DNA of 64,000 bases from Pseudomonadales bacterium. GTDB lineage: Bacteria > Pseudomonadota > Gammaproteobacteria > Pseudomonadales > DT-91. A model generated the notes under the pieces. It had not been told where the DNA came from. It did not search any database and saw only the letters and a list, made by a program, of their open reading frames with translations. Positions 45,788-55,014 of this stretch are shown here, one piece after another (the first letter of the stretch is position 1; each line of letters starts with the position of its first letter). The translations under genes and the position numbers were made by a program. The stretch lies in contig JABSRQ010000008.1 of the NCBI GenBank assembly GCA_013215055.1, forward strand, positions 68,337 to 132,336, written 5' to 3'.

Positions 45788-45860
45788 ATAAATAAAAATT
45801 GTTTTTTTTCAAAGTGTTATGTTTTTTTGTGATATTTTTCGGCGCTGCGATTACGGCAAG

Positions 45861-45899
45861 TGTTACCGTAAGTGTTACTGCTTTTCTCAGTCGGTAACA
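45861..45899 (-). promoter_or_regulatory. Candidate CbrB enhancer array, copy B
   Basis: Plus-strand order TGTTACC-N5-TGTTACTG-N12-GGTAACA, 88-126 bp upstream of the copy B -12 element and starting 21 bp after the cbrB stop. The spacing between half-sites is kept in copy A. Confidence 0.68.
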
Positions 45900-45919
45900 C
45901 ATCCTTGAGGTGGGGCGAT

Positions 45920-47293
45920 TTATTTCTTTTTGCGTGGAATGCCAAGGCGTTGGCGGCGTTCCCATAATGATTTACGACTTACACCCAGTTTTCTAGCCAG
46001 TTCAGTCTCGGACATTTGATCCTGATGTTCCAGGATAAAGCGTTGGAAGTAGTCTTCCAATGATAGGCCCGCAACATCGCTGCTTTGAAAATTACTGGCA
46101 GCAGCCTCGGCAAAATCAGAATCCATGCCGCTGATCTGTACCAGTTCTAAATCGATATCCAATAGGTCATCGGTGATCTCACAGCTTTCACTTAAGATTA
46201 CGGCGCGCTCAACCACATTCTCCAGCTCGCGAATATTGCCTGGCCAGTTGTAGGTGGTGATAGCCTGGATAGACTTGGCTGAAAAGTGGGAGGTGGGTTT
46301 TTTTAATCTTTCACAGCTGTTGATTAAAAATGCTTCAGCGAGTTCAACAATATCTTTGCCACGTTCTCGCAATGGCGGCAGTTCAATGCGCATAACATTC
46401 AGGCGATAATAAAGATCCTGGCGAAATTTACCTTCTGCAGAGAGTTTCTTTAAATCTCTGTGGGTGGCGACAACCACCCTGACGTTTACTTTTATCGGGG
46501 TTACCGCGCCTATGCGGCGAATTTCACCTTCCTGCAAGAAACGCAATAATCTGGCCTGTGCTTCCAGGGGGAGTTCACCAATTTCATCTAAGAATAAAGT
46601 GCCGTTGTCGGCGGCTTCAATAAGTCCGCTGCGATTGCTATTCGCACCGGTGAAAGCGCCTTTTTCGTAACCAAATAACTCTGATTCAATCAGTGTTTCC
46701 GGAATCGCTGCGCAGTTGACGCAGATAATCGGTTTTTTGGTTCTAAAACTCAGCTGGTGAATCGCCTTGGCGATAAGTTCTTTGCCTGTGCCCGTTTCAC
46801 CTTGAATATAAATATTACAATCGGTGGGGGCAGATTTTTTTACATGGGAATAGACTTTTTTCATAGGTGGGCACTGGCCTATGATTTTGGGTAGCTCCAG
46901 AATTTCTTCGTCTATAAATTCGGCATCTTGGGCTTTGTTATAGCGGCTCAGTTCGGTGATGCGTTCTACAGCTGCTAACATTTCATCGTGATCAAAGGGT
47001 TTAGCAATATAATCAACCGCGCCCATCTTCATGGAGTCTACCGCTGAGCGCAGGCTCGCATAGCTGGTCATGATTAATACCGGGGTATCACCACTGGCGG
47101 TAATCATGTCGGTGCCGGGTGCGCCGGGAAGGCGTAAGTCGCTGATAATCAGGTCAAATTCATCCAGGTTGTAACCGCTTAAGGCTTCATGTACAGCGCC
47201 TGCTTCGGAAACTTCATAGCTGTTTTTTTCCAGCAGGCGCTTTAATGCGGTGCGGATAATGACTTCGTCTTCAACGATAAGAATATGTGTCAT
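45920..47293 (-). CDS. cbrB: CbrB, sigma-54-dependent response regulator
   Basis: The 457-residue NtrC-type activator has a receiver domain (phospho-acceptor D52 in SDLRLPGAPGTD, lysine in AKPFDHDEM), an AAA+ domain with GETGTGKELIAKAIH and the sigma-54 contact loop GAFTGA, and a C-terminal Fis-like helix-turn-helix (TELARKLGVSRKSLWERRQ). The receiver stretch VLIMTSYASLRSAVDSMKMG is practically that of Pseudomonas CbrB. CbrB controls carbon/nitrogen balance by activating crcZ. Its gene lies 53 bp after cbrA and directly upstream of two sigma-54 promoters with a shared enhancer array. Confidence 0.94.
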   Translation of the reverse strand: MTHILIVEDEVIIRTALKRLLEKNSYEVSEAGAVHEALSGYNLDEFDLIISDLRLPGAPGTDMITASGDTPVLIMTSYASLRSAVDSMKMGAVDYIAKPFDHDEMLAAVERITELSRYNKAQDAEFIDEEILELPKIIGQCPPMKKVYSHVKKSAPTDCNIYIQGETGTGKELIAKAIHQLSFRTKKPIICVNCAAIPETLIESELFGYEKGAFTGANSNRSGLIEAADNGTLFLDEIGELPLEAQARLLRFLQEGEIRRIGAVTPIKVNVRVVVATHRDLKKLSAEGKFRQDLYYRLNVMRIELPPLRERGKDIVELAEAFLINSCERLKKPTSHFSAKSIQAITTYNWPGNIRELENVVERAVILSESCEITDDLLDIDLELVQISGMDSDFAEAAASNFQSSDVAGLSLEDYFQRFILEHQDQMSETELARKLGVSRKSLWERRQRLGIPRKKK

Positions 47294-47346
47294 AGTTTAA
47301 TCTTTGCTGTGCTTACTTTTATATGATAACCGAGTTAGGCCTCGGG

Positions 47347-50310
47347 TTAAATCCCGGGTGAATGTTTGGGGAATTGCAGCGTAAAGCGACAACCCCGATT
47401 TTCATCCGGCCAGACCGGGCTGGTAATTTCAATATGGCCGTGATGTTCTTCGATAATGCTATAAACCATCGCCAGTCCTAGTCCTGTGCCTTCACCTGGA
47501 TCTTTGGTGGTGAAGAACGGTTCAAAGACTTTTTCTTGTTCGTCTTTGGGAATGCCTGGGCCATCATCGGTGATAAGAATCTCGATGGTGTTTTCATTTT
47601 CAATGCTGCTCAGTTGAATTTGGGTATTCTCGCCGCCGGCATCCATCGCATTTTTTATCAGATTGATGAATACCTGCAAGATACGTTGCGAGTCACCGTT
47701 TATTGTATGTTTACTGTCAATCTGATTTAAAACATTGTCTGTTAGTTGTTTTTGTTCCAGTGATAATAGATGTACTGCATCGTCGGCACATAAATAGCAA
47801 TTAACCACCTCATGTTGCGCCGATTTTCCGTGGGTGCCTGAATGTGAGAAGGTCACCAGCGATTGCACAATACGGGTGACACGCTGGGTTTGTTCCAGGA
47901 TGTCCTTGGCGGCCTCATGTATGGCTGGGGAGTCGCTATCATATTTTAAGTTTTGTGCCAAACAGGCAATGCCGGTGATGGGGTTGCCAATCTCATGTGC
48001 CACACCTGCGGCAAGGCGGCCTATAGAGGCTAGCCGTTCGCTGTGCAGCAGCTCTTGTTCAAGTAGCGCGATAGAGGTCACTTCTTCTAATAATATGGTG
48101 CGTGTATTGCTTTTGTTGGCATCGGTGGCGTCGGTTTTATGCAGGGTAAACCAACGTTGCTGCCCGTTGATGCTTAATTGCTGTTTGTGCTGATGTTCTT
48201 CTGTTGAATTCAGCAGATTTTGTAGGCATTCATTCCACGGTGGGGCGAGGGTGGATAATTGTGATCCCAGGCTGGATTCGGTGCTGATACCGGTTAGTTG
48301 TTCTATGGTTTTATTCCATAAGAGAATTTCATTATCAGCGCCCAGGCTACAAACGCCTATCGGTAAATTCTCTATGGTTTGTCTATGATAGCGGCGTAAT
48401 TCATCCAGTTCACTGGCCAGGCCGCTGAGGTTGCTTTTATGATTTTCTAGGCGGTGTTCTATTAAACCGATGTCGGTATTGGCCCTGGTATCGGTATTTT
48501 GATGGAAGGGCAGATATTGAGCGACCATTTGCCGGGCGACCGTGGGGCCAAATAATCCGGATAAGTTTGATTCAATTTGACGGCGTAATAAGCGCAGGGC
48601 AAAAGGCCGGGTCTCATTTTCATGCATCTTTAATTCTTCAATCGCATGCATGACCTCTCTTTTAGCCGTGGTTGCACCTATCGCTTGGCCCAGAGCTGCA
48701 ACGAAATCTTCAATAGAGTGTAGATTCAGTTGCTGGCGTGTAGGGCGGCTGAGATTGTCTTGTGAGCAGATGGCGGCGATATATTGTTGCTCGCTATCAC
48801 TTTCAAACAGGGTTGAAATAATACCAAAAAATGCCATGTTGATACCCAGGCTGGCAACGGCAGCGACGGTCCAGTAGCTGTCGCCATTTAAGTTGAAAAG
48901 TTGATCCAGTATCGGTAGTAATCCTAATGCATCGGGGCTTACCATGGGTAGGCATATGCTCATAAACCAGGCGCTGAAACCTGCGGCCAAACCCGCTAAA
49001 AATCCGAGTCTATTAGCTCTGGGCCAATAAAGTACCGCTAATATACCGGGTAAAAATTGAAAGGCTGCGGTGAAAGACGCATAGCCAAAGTTATGTAAGT
49101 TTTCAGCATCGCTCATCCAAAGATACAGGCCATAGGCAAGGATCATCAGCATTGTAATGACAATACGTTTAACTGTGATCAGCCAGCGATAGATATTGTT
49201 TGAGGTGTCTAGTTTGTAAAACGGCAGGAATAAATGATTGATGCACATGGACGACATGGCAACCGTGATAATAATCAGGCTGGCGCTGGAGGCTGCCAGC
49301 GCACAGATAAAGGCCAAAATACCCAAGATCGGGTAGTAGGTCAGGCTGCCCAGAGCTAAAGAGTAAAAATGTGCCGGATGTTCTAGTCCGGTAGCTTGTC
49401 CGGCCCAAAGTATCGGTAATATCGGCAGGGATAAAAATAGCATATAGAGAGGGAAGGCCCAGCTGGCCACGTTTAATGCTTTTGCTGTTGGTTTTTCCGT
49501 GATCGCCAGATGATACATATGAGGCATGGCCAAGGTTGCGGCAAAAAATATCAGGGTCAGCGTGCGAGCATTATTGGAGATCAGTGATTCATTAAGCTGT
49601 TGTAGATTACCCGGTTGTGCCAATAACCAGCTTTCCAGTTCCATCGGTGAATTAAAAACCAGAAACATCGCCGCGGCTCCCAGAATTAAAAATATGCTCA
49701 GTTTAATCATGGATTGAAAGGCTGTGGCAACCACCAAACCTTCATGGCGGCTTTGCTTATCTGTTTGGCGACTGCCAAAAACCAGAGAGAAAATCGCAAC
49801 GGCGACACAAAAGCTCAGGGATAAAAAATGTTGCGTCTCATCGGCAGCTTTGGCTGGATGGTAAACATCCTTGAGTGTCAGGAACATGGCCGATTCAGCC
49901 ACGGTATTAATTTGCATAGCCATTAACGGAAGAATGGAGACAAGAATACAAACGGTAGCAAAAAAACCGGCCCATTGGCTGTTATAACGAAAGCTTAATA
50001 AGTCGGCCAGGGAATTCAGGCGGTACGTGTTAGAAAGGTTAAGTAGGGGTTGCAGCACCAACGGGGCAAAAATAAGCACTGCCGAGGCTCCAAAATAATA
50101 GGCCAGGAAAATATAGCCGTTGGTTTGAGCAAGGTCCATGGCGCCAAAAAGCGCCCAGGCACCGGCATAAGCGCCCAATGAGAGGGTGTAAATGGCTGGG
50201 TGATGAATAATTTTTTCAGGTAGCCAGTTTTTTTCTGCCGCGACAGCGACCAGAAACATCAGGCAGAAATAGCCTATGCAAATCAGGGCAAGTTGATAGA
50301 GTTCAAACAT
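47347..50310 (-). CDS. cbrA: CbrA, sensor kinase fused to a sodium/solute symporter
   Basis: The 987-residue protein joins an SSS-family transporter (about 13 helices, residues 1-500) to a linker and PAS domain ([20 protein letters not shown]), then a histidine-kinase core with H772 in [11 protein letters not shown], and an ATPase domain ([27 protein letters not shown]). This fusion and length are those of CbrA. In Pseudomonas the transporter part takes up histidine and the kinase phosphorylates CbrB. The start overlaps the end of cbrX by 8 bp. Confidence 0.94.
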   Translation of the reverse strand: MFELYQLALICIGYFCLMFLVAVAAEKNWLPEKIIHHPAIYTLSLGAYAGAWALFGAMDLAQTNGYIFLAYYFGASAVLIFAPLVLQPLLNLSNTYRLNSLADLLSFRYNSQWAGFFATVCILVSILPLMAMQINTVAESAMFLTLKDVYHPAKAADETQHFLSLSFCVAVAIFSLVFGSRQTDKQSRHEGLVVATAFQSMIKLSIFLILGAAAMFLVFNSPMELESWLLAQPGNLQQLNESLISNNARTLTLIFFAATLAMPHMYHLAITEKPTAKALNVASWAFPLYMLFLSLPILPILWAGQATGLEHPAHFYSLALGSLTYYPILGILAFICALAASSASLIIITVAMSSMCINHLFLPFYKLDTSNNIYRWLITVKRIVITMLMILAYGLYLWMSDAENLHNFGYASFTAAFQFLPGILAVLYWPRANRLGFLAGLAAGFSAWFMSICLPMVSPDALGLLPILDQLFNLNGDSYWTVAAVASLGINMAFFGIISTLFESDSEQQYIAAICSQDNLSRPTRQQLNLHSIEDFVAALGQAIGATTAKREVMHAIEELKMHENETRPFALRLLRRQIESNLSGLFGPTVARQMVAQYLPFHQNTDTRANTDIGLIEHRLENHKSNLSGLASELDELRRYHRQTIENLPIGVCSLGADNEILLWNKTIEQLTGISTESSLGSQLSTLAPPWNECLQNLLNSTEEHQHKQQLSINGQQRWFTLHKTDATDANKSNTRTILLEEVTSIALLEQELLHSERLASIGRLAAGVAHEIGNPITGIACLAQNLKYDSDSPAIHEAAKDILEQTQRVTRIVQSLVTFSHSGTHGKSAQHEVVNCYLCADDAVHLLSLEQKQLTDNVLNQIDSKHTINGDSQRILQVFINLIKNAMDAGGENTQIQLSSIENENTIEILITDDGPGIPKDEQEKVFEPFFTTKDPGEGTGLGLAMVYSIIEEHHGHIEITSPVWPDENRGCRFTLQFPKHSPGI

Positions 50311-50485
50311 CTTTTTTGTTTCTGTTCTGGCGGTATTGGCTGATATAGGCGAGGAAAATTATAATGGCCCAGCCAATATAGGGGCGATACCACTGCGCGT
50401 TATTATTACTCATCCATTCCTGTGCCGTTGGAGAGAAAACAAACATCATCAGCACAAGCAGTAATATACCGCGGTGAATATACAT
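50303..50485 (-). CDS. cbrX: CbrX-like small membrane protein
   Basis: This 60-residue protein has two hydrophobic helices (GILLLVLMMFVFS and YIGWAIIIFLAYIS) and a basic C-terminus ([11 protein letters not shown]). A similar small gene, cbrX, is coupled to cbrA in Pseudomonas putida, where it overlaps the cbrA start; here the overlap is 8 bp. It may assist cbrA translation or form part of the transporter module. Identification rests on position, size and topology. Confidence 0.75.
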   Translation of the reverse strand: MYIHRGILLLVLMMFVFSPTAQEWMSNNNAQWYRPYIGWAIIIFLAYISQYRQNRNKKDV

Positions 50486-50492
50486 ATATTAC

Positions 50493-51419
50493 CTACAAGT
50501 TTGGCTTGCCAGCAAAAGTGCTTAGCGATGTATTAATTTGCCCAATGCTTAAGGTGGCCGGAATTTTGCTTTTATCCCAGTGTTTAATCGCATGGTTTAA
50601 TAATTGCGCTACGTTTTCATCAAAATGATCGCCAGGCAACGTTTGTTGTAATAACTGCAGACAGCTTAACAGGTTTTTATAGGCGCAAGCATTATTGATT
50701 GCTGGGGCTAAATTTTGTTTGGAGAGTTTCTGCCCGTTTGCGGCGCTGATCACCGGTAAGTGAGTATAGCTGGGGGCGGTGTGTTGCAGGGTCTGGTAAA
50801 GCTCTAATTGCTTGAAGGTAGAGTCAAGAATATCTGAGCCTCTGATAATATGGTTAATACCCTGATCTATATCGTCTATCACCACGGCCAGCATGTAAGC
50901 ATAGAGGCCATCTCTGCGTTTGATGATAAAGTCATTAAATAGTGATGTGGGGATGGTTTCACTGTGTTGTGGGCCAAGAATGTTATCGTGAAATGATATG
51001 GCTTTATTGCGGCTTTTAAAACGTAGCGCCACATTGCATATATTTTCAAAATGTTTTGAATGACAGCAGCCTGCATAAAAACCGTGAAAGGGCTTTAATT
51101 GTTGGCGGCTGCAATTACAGTAAAAGGCCTGCTGGTTTTGTAGTAGTTGTTGGCAGGTTTTTTCATACAGTGCCTGGCGCTGGCTTTGATAGCTTATATC
51201 GCCATGCCAATGTAAGCCGTGGGCGCTTAAGGTTTTTAATATGGAGGCAGTGGCCCCGGCTTGCTCTCTGGGAGGGTCAAGGTCTTCAATACGCACTAAC
51301 CATTGGCCATTATTGGCCTTGGCATCGAGAAAACTAGCCAAAGCGGTATAAAGAGAGCCTAGGTGTAATGGGCCGGTTGGAGAAGGGGCGAAGCGGCCGA
51401 TATAAGTGCTAATTGTCAT
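50493..51419 (-). CDS. gluQ: Glutamyl-Q tRNA(Asp) synthetase
   Basis: GluQ-RS attaches glutamate to queuosine at position 34 of tRNA(Asp). The 308-residue protein is a GluRS-like catalytic core with no anticodon-binding domain: GRFAPSPTGPLHLGSLYTAL (HIGH-type), WLVRIEDLDPPRE, zinc-type cysteines in FYCNCSRQQL and later CCHSKHF, and KLSKQN as the KMSKS loop. It lies after dksA, the usual gammaproteobacterial order, and 7 bp before cbrX. Confidence 0.93.
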   Translation of the reverse strand: MTISTYIGRFAPSPTGPLHLGSLYTALASFLDAKANNGQWLVRIEDLDPPREQAGATASILKTLSAHGLHWHGDISYQSQRQALYEKTCQQLLQNQQAFYCNCSRQQLKPFHGFYAGCCHSKHFENICNVALRFKSRNKAISFHDNILGPQHSETIPTSLFNDFIIKRRDGLYAYMLAVVIDDIDQGINHIIRGSDILDSTFKQLELYQTLQHTAPSYTHLPVISAANGQKLSKQNLAPAINNACAYKNLLSCLQLLQQTLPGDHFDENVAQLLNHAIKHWDKSKIPATLSIGQINTSLSTFAGKPNL

Positions 51420-51432
51420 TTTTATAGGATAA

Positions 51433-51460
51433 ATAAAAACGGCTGCCTAGGCAGCCGTTA
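51433..51460 (-). terminator. Intrinsic terminator after dksA
   Basis: AACGGCTGCC-TA-GGCAGCCGTT is a perfect palindrome, followed on the minus strand by TTTATTT, 20 bp beyond the dksA stop and just before gluQ. Confidence 0.88.
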
Positions 51461-51478
51461 ATCTTACAAGGAGCAGAC

Positions 51479-51910
51479 TTAACCGCGCTCTTGCTTCTCT
51501 TTGATTTCGGCAAGGGTCTTGCAGTCAATACATTCGGTTGCCGTAGGGCGAGCTTCCAAACGTTTGATGCCGATTTCTATGCCGCAGGCATCGCAGAAAC
51601 CATAATCTTCTTCATCGATAAGTTCTAACGTCGATTCAATTTTTTTGATCAGTTTACGTTCGCGGTCACGGGTACGTAATTCCAGGCTGAACTCTTCTTC
51701 CTGCGTTGCTCTGTCGGCAGGGTCCGGGAAGTTGGCGGCTTCGTCTTTCATATGTGTTACGGTGCGATCCACTTCAGCCATTAACTCGGCTTTCCACGCA
51801 TCAAGCATTTTGGTGAAATGCGCTAGCTGCTTTTCACCCATGTAGTCTTCGCCTTTAGCGGGTTCATAAGGATCGAAGTTGCGGAATTGGCTATTTTTCT
51901 TTGTTGGCAT
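51479..51910 (-). CDS. dksA: DksA, RNA polymerase-binding transcription factor
   Basis: DksA enters the RNA polymerase secondary channel and works with ppGpp at rRNA and biosynthetic promoters. The 143-residue protein has the coiled-coil region (about residues 30-110) with acidic tip [15 protein letters not shown] and a four-cysteine zinc finger (CDACG and ECIDC). Length and motifs are canonical. It carries its own terminator although gluQ follows in the same direction. relA at the window start provides the ppGpp partner. Confidence 0.96.
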   Translation of the reverse strand: MPTKKNSQFRNFDPYEPAKGEDYMGEKQLAHFTKMLDAWKAELMAEVDRTVTHMKDEAANFPDPADRATQEEEFSLELRTRDRERKLIKKIESTLELIDEEDYGFCDACGIEIGIKRLEARPTATECIDCKTLAEIKEKQERG

Positions 51911-52153
51911 TCTGAATCTCTATAATCCGTCGATATGCTGTCTGATCATCTGACGCTGGCCTAAACTCAAGGTTTTTAGCTAGACAACATGCTTATTCAG
52001 TTTAGTAAGCTGCGTAAGTGTAGAACGAAAGGCTGCAAAGTGGAAGCCCTAGCCTTGTGCAATATGAAATACCCCTCAAATTAAACAGTAATCCCTGAGT
52101 CGTATTGGTACAATAAAAGCATAGCTTATTGATCCCAATAAAGAGTGTTTTTC

Positions 52154-53311
52154 ATGTCCAGATATGCCGATAGAGTTAAGGGTATTGAGCCATTTCGAGT
52201 GGTAGAGGTCTTAACGCAGGCTAGGGAAATGGAAGCCAGTGGTATTGATGTGGTGCATATGGAGGCGGGTGAGCCAGATTTTGCCACGGTAGGCCCAATT
52301 ATTGAACGTGCCAAGACCGCGTTAGATGAAGGTGCCACGTATTATACCAGTGCCTTGGGTTTGCCTGAATTACGCGAGAAAGTTGCGGGATTTTATAAAC
52401 GCCAATATGGCCTGGATATTCCCGCGCAGCGTATTCTTATTACCCCTGGGGCTTCTGGTGCACTATTAATGATGGCTGCACTGTTGGTTAATCCTGGGGA
52501 GGGTATGTTAATGACCGATCCGGGTTATCCCTGTAATCGGAATTTTTTACGTCTGGTCGGTGGTGAAGGGCAGTTAGTGCCCGTGGGTGTGGAAGATCGG
52601 TATCAATTAACCGCTGCGATTGCCGAAAAACATTGGCAGCCTAATACGGTGGGTGCGCTGGTTGCTTCTCCGGCAAACCCTACCGGTGAGATTTTACGAC
52701 GCAATGAATTGGAAGATTTATATGCCCTGGTTAAGGCCAAGAACGGAACCTTGGTTGTGGACGAAATTTATCATGGTTTAACCTATGGGGAAGAGACACC
52801 CTCGATTCTTGAAATTACCGATGATGTTTTTGTGATCAATAGTTTTTCAAAATATTTTGGTATGACTGGCTGGCGTTTAGGGTGGATGGTGGTGCCGGAA
52901 GATGCCGTGCCTGAGTTAGAGCGTTTGGCGCAGAATGTGTTTATTTCCATGTCTACGATGGGGCAATACGGTGCTTTAGCCGGTTTTGAAGAGGAGGCCT
53001 TGGCAATACTGGATCAGCGCCGGGATATTTTTCATAGACGCCGAGATTATTTAGTGCCCGCTTTGCGGGAAATAGGTTTTGGTATTCCGCATATGCCGGA
53101 CGGGGCCTTATATGTGTATGCCAGTATTGAGAAGTTTTCTAGCGACAGTGAGGCTTTTTGTAAGGAAATGTTAGAAGTGCATCATGTGGCGATAACACCC
53201 GGAGTCGACTTTGGTACTTATAAGGCTAATACACATGTACGTTTTGCCTATACCACCAGTATGGATCAATTGAAAAAAGGGGTGGCTCGCTTGAAAAAAG
53301 CCTTGGCTTAA
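52154..53311 (+). CDS. Class I/II PLP-dependent aminotransferase
   Basis: The 385-residue protein is a fold-type I aminotransferase. It has MEAGEPDFATVGPI, GASGALLMMAALLVNPGEG, ASPANPTGEI (substrate carboxylate region), VVDEIYHGLTY and NSFSKYFGMTGWRLGWMV with the PLP lysine. These fit the aspartate aminotransferase-like Igamma subgroup; the amino-acid substrate is not resolvable. AAAGAG lies eight bases before ATG 52154, preferred over GTG 52145. Confidence 0.88.
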   Translation: MSRYADRVKGIEPFRVVEVLTQAREMEASGIDVVHMEAGEPDFATVGPIIERAKTALDEGATYYTSALGLPELREKVAGFYKRQYGLDIPAQRILITPGASGALLMMAALLVNPGEGMLMTDPGYPCNRNFLRLVGGEGQLVPVGVEDRYQLTAAIAEKHWQPNTVGALVASPANPTGEILRRNELEDLYALVKAKNGTLVVDEIYHGLTYGEETPSILEITDDVFVINSFSKYFGMTGWRLGWMVVPEDAVPELERLAQNVFISMSTMGQYGALAGFEEEALAILDQRRDIFHRRRDYLVPALREIGFGIPHMPDGALYVYASIEKFSSDSEAFCKEMLEVHHVAITPGVDFGTYKANTHVRFAYTTSMDQLKKGVARLKKALA

Positions 53312-53330
53312 GCGTTTTTTAAGAGGCGTG

Positions 53331-53657
53331 TTAGGTAATCCACAACATGCCTTTATCATCGATGTGGAAATCTATGCGGCTAAGGGCTTGGCCCATGCAG
53401 GGCCCGGAAACACATTCACCACTTTCAATAATAAATTGTGCACCATGGGTAGAGCATTGAATTAAGGCATTGCTGGCATCAAGAAATTGATGCTCAACCC
53501 ATTCCAACTCAATACCCAAATGTGGACAGCTGTTTTTATATAAATAAATCTTACCGTCTTTCTTAACCGCAAACAGGTTGACGTCACCTTCCAGGTTAAA
53601 ACCTAGGCTGTGATCTTCGGCTAATTCATTGGTGTTTAATAAGGCTTTAGAGTTCAT
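53331..53657 (-). CDS. Small Rieske [2Fe-2S] protein
   Basis: The 108-residue protein is a single Rieske domain with C44-P-H46 (SCPHLGIELEW) and C68-ST-H71 (QCSTHGAQFIIESGECVSGP). It resembles stand-alone Rieske ferredoxins such as those serving dioxygenases or NirD-like subunits. The start at 53657 is chosen because the upstream frame would add a non-conserved leader; its 5' end overlaps the TfoX-type gene by 11 bp, so the two are co-translated. Electron partner unknown. Confidence 0.8.
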   Translation of the reverse strand: MNSKALLNTNELAEDHSLGFNLEGDVNLFAVKKDGKIYLYKNSCPHLGIELEWVEHQFLDASNALIQCSTHGAQFIIESGECVSGPCMGQALSRIDFHIDDKGMLWIT

Positions 53658-53922
53658 CGGTGACCAGGTTTTTTTGTTCAACTTGCAGGCATAATTGTTG
53701 TTTAGTAGATTCAGGAATGTCGTTCCAGTGACAATCTAATAACGCGCCCTCTAAGGTGTAGAGTAGCACTTTTGATACCTTGATGCCGCGCTCCTGGATT
53801 TTTAAATAGGCTTCAATAGTGCCTATCTCCTGCAATTGTTGCTTGTTGGTAATGCCAATTGCTTTAAGCCATAACGCAGATGTGTTACCAATGTTTTTGA
53901 GGTCTGTCAGTGTTGTATTCAT
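53647..53922 (-). CDS. TfoX C-terminal-domain protein
   Basis: The 91-residue protein matches the TfoX C-terminal domain (LKNIGNTSALWLKAIGITNK, LYTLEGALLDCHWNDIP), a helix-hairpin-helix-like module. The N-terminal domain found in full-length competence regulator TfoX/Sxy is absent, so a competence role should not be assumed. It overlaps the Rieske gene by 11 bp. Confidence 0.8.
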   Translation of the reverse strand: MNTTLTDLKNIGNTSALWLKAIGITNKQQLQEIGTIEAYLKIQERGIKVSKVLLYTLEGALLDCHWNDIPESTKQQLCLQVEQKNLVTDEL

Positions 53923-53995
53923 GGCATTTCTTATTATTATGGTGCTGTTGTTTTATTAACCACTATAACACTGGTTTTTTTAAGGGCTCAAGCGT

Positions 53996-54733
53996 GTGAA
54001 GCAATTATCTGATCTACAGCAGCGTCAATTTGGTTTAGTTGAGGCGCATTTACGAGAGATTAAGCAGGCAGATCGATGCTTTTTGTTAGATGCAGGGCTG
54101 ATTCAGCCTTGGCAAGAATTGCAATGTGCGGCCGCCAAGCAAGGCTTTGATCTGCAGATGGTTAGTGGCTTCAGAGGCTTTGATCGGCAGCTGCATATTT
54201 GGCAGGCCAAGGCAGGTGGTCGACGTGAGTTGCTGGATGATCAGGGCCTGCCTTTGGTCTTTGATGCCCTAACGCCAAAAGAATGTCTGCAGGCAATTAT
54301 GCGTTGGTCGGCGGTGCCCGGTTTATCCCGACATCATTGGGGTTCGGATTTGGATGTTTTTGATGCTAATGTGATGGACCTAAAAGAGGTCCAGTTGGTG
54401 CCCGAAGAAGTTGAGCCAGGTGGTGTTTTTTCTCCTTTACATCAATGGTTAGATGAGGTGATTCAAGAAAATCAATCTTTAGGCTTTTACCGCCCCTATC
54501 ATCTTGATGCAGGAGGGGTGGCTCCAGAGCGTTGGCACTTAAGTTTTCTGCCCGTTGCCAAGCAATATATGGGGGTTGTTGAAAAGCTGGCATTGTTAGC
54601 GTTATGGGAGACAAATCAGCTCTTGTTGTTGAACTTGTTAGAAGCTGATTTTGATGCGCTTTATAGCCGCTATGTAACGTTGTCTTTAGCTGAACAGCCA
54701 ACCTGGGTTAGAGATTTTCTTGGGGCTGATTAA
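53996..54733 (+). CDS. M15-family peptidase (D,D-carboxypeptidase-like)
   Basis: The 245-residue protein has MVSGFRGFDRQLHIWQAK and a zinc-site motif S111-R-H113-x2-G116-x3-D120 (SRHHWGSDLDVFD), with a later WH pair (ERWHLSFLP). This is the VanY/M15B layout that trims D-Ala-D-Ala ends of peptidoglycan. No signal peptide is evident, so the protein could be cytoplasmic, as are some muropeptide-recycling carboxypeptidases. It starts at GTG 53996. Confidence 0.82.
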   Translation: MKQLSDLQQRQFGLVEAHLREIKQADRCFLLDAGLIQPWQELQCAAAKQGFDLQMVSGFRGFDRQLHIWQAKAGGRRELLDDQGLPLVFDALTPKECLQAIMRWSAVPGLSRHHWGSDLDVFDANVMDLKEVQLVPEEVEPGGVFSPLHQWLDEVIQENQSLGFYRPYHLDAGGVAPERWHLSFLPVAKQYMGVVEKLALLALWETNQLLLLNLLEADFDALYSRYVTLSLAEQPTWVRDFLGAD

Positions 54734-55014
54734 ACTGCTCTTCTGGGTCGTTATGTTATAACTTTTTGGTCTCTGACAAAATTCTTATATTTCTAAAAGT
54801 TGTTATAATCCGTCAAATTGCGCTAAATGTCGGATAAATAGGTCAAAAGTTTGCGGCTTTAGCATTGTTACATATACTTTCTTTTTATAGCGATAGTGTT
54901 TGTGGAACAAAAGATATAGCGATGTTGTCAGTAAAGTGGCAGCTAGAAAAATATCTCGCAGGTGATGGTTTTCTGGGTATTACTACTGCGTAATAAGAAG
55001 AGAGGAATGGAATA

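Noticed and set aside
45672-45965. 97-codon minus-strand frame across the cbrB 3' end and crcZ-like copy B
   Set aside because: It covers the cbrB stop, the enhancer array and the sigma-54 promoter, and its codon content is low-complexity Asn/Lys from the A-rich motifs.
53647-53922. Full TfoX/Sxy competence regulator
   Set aside because: Only the C-terminal domain is present; the N-terminal domain is missing.
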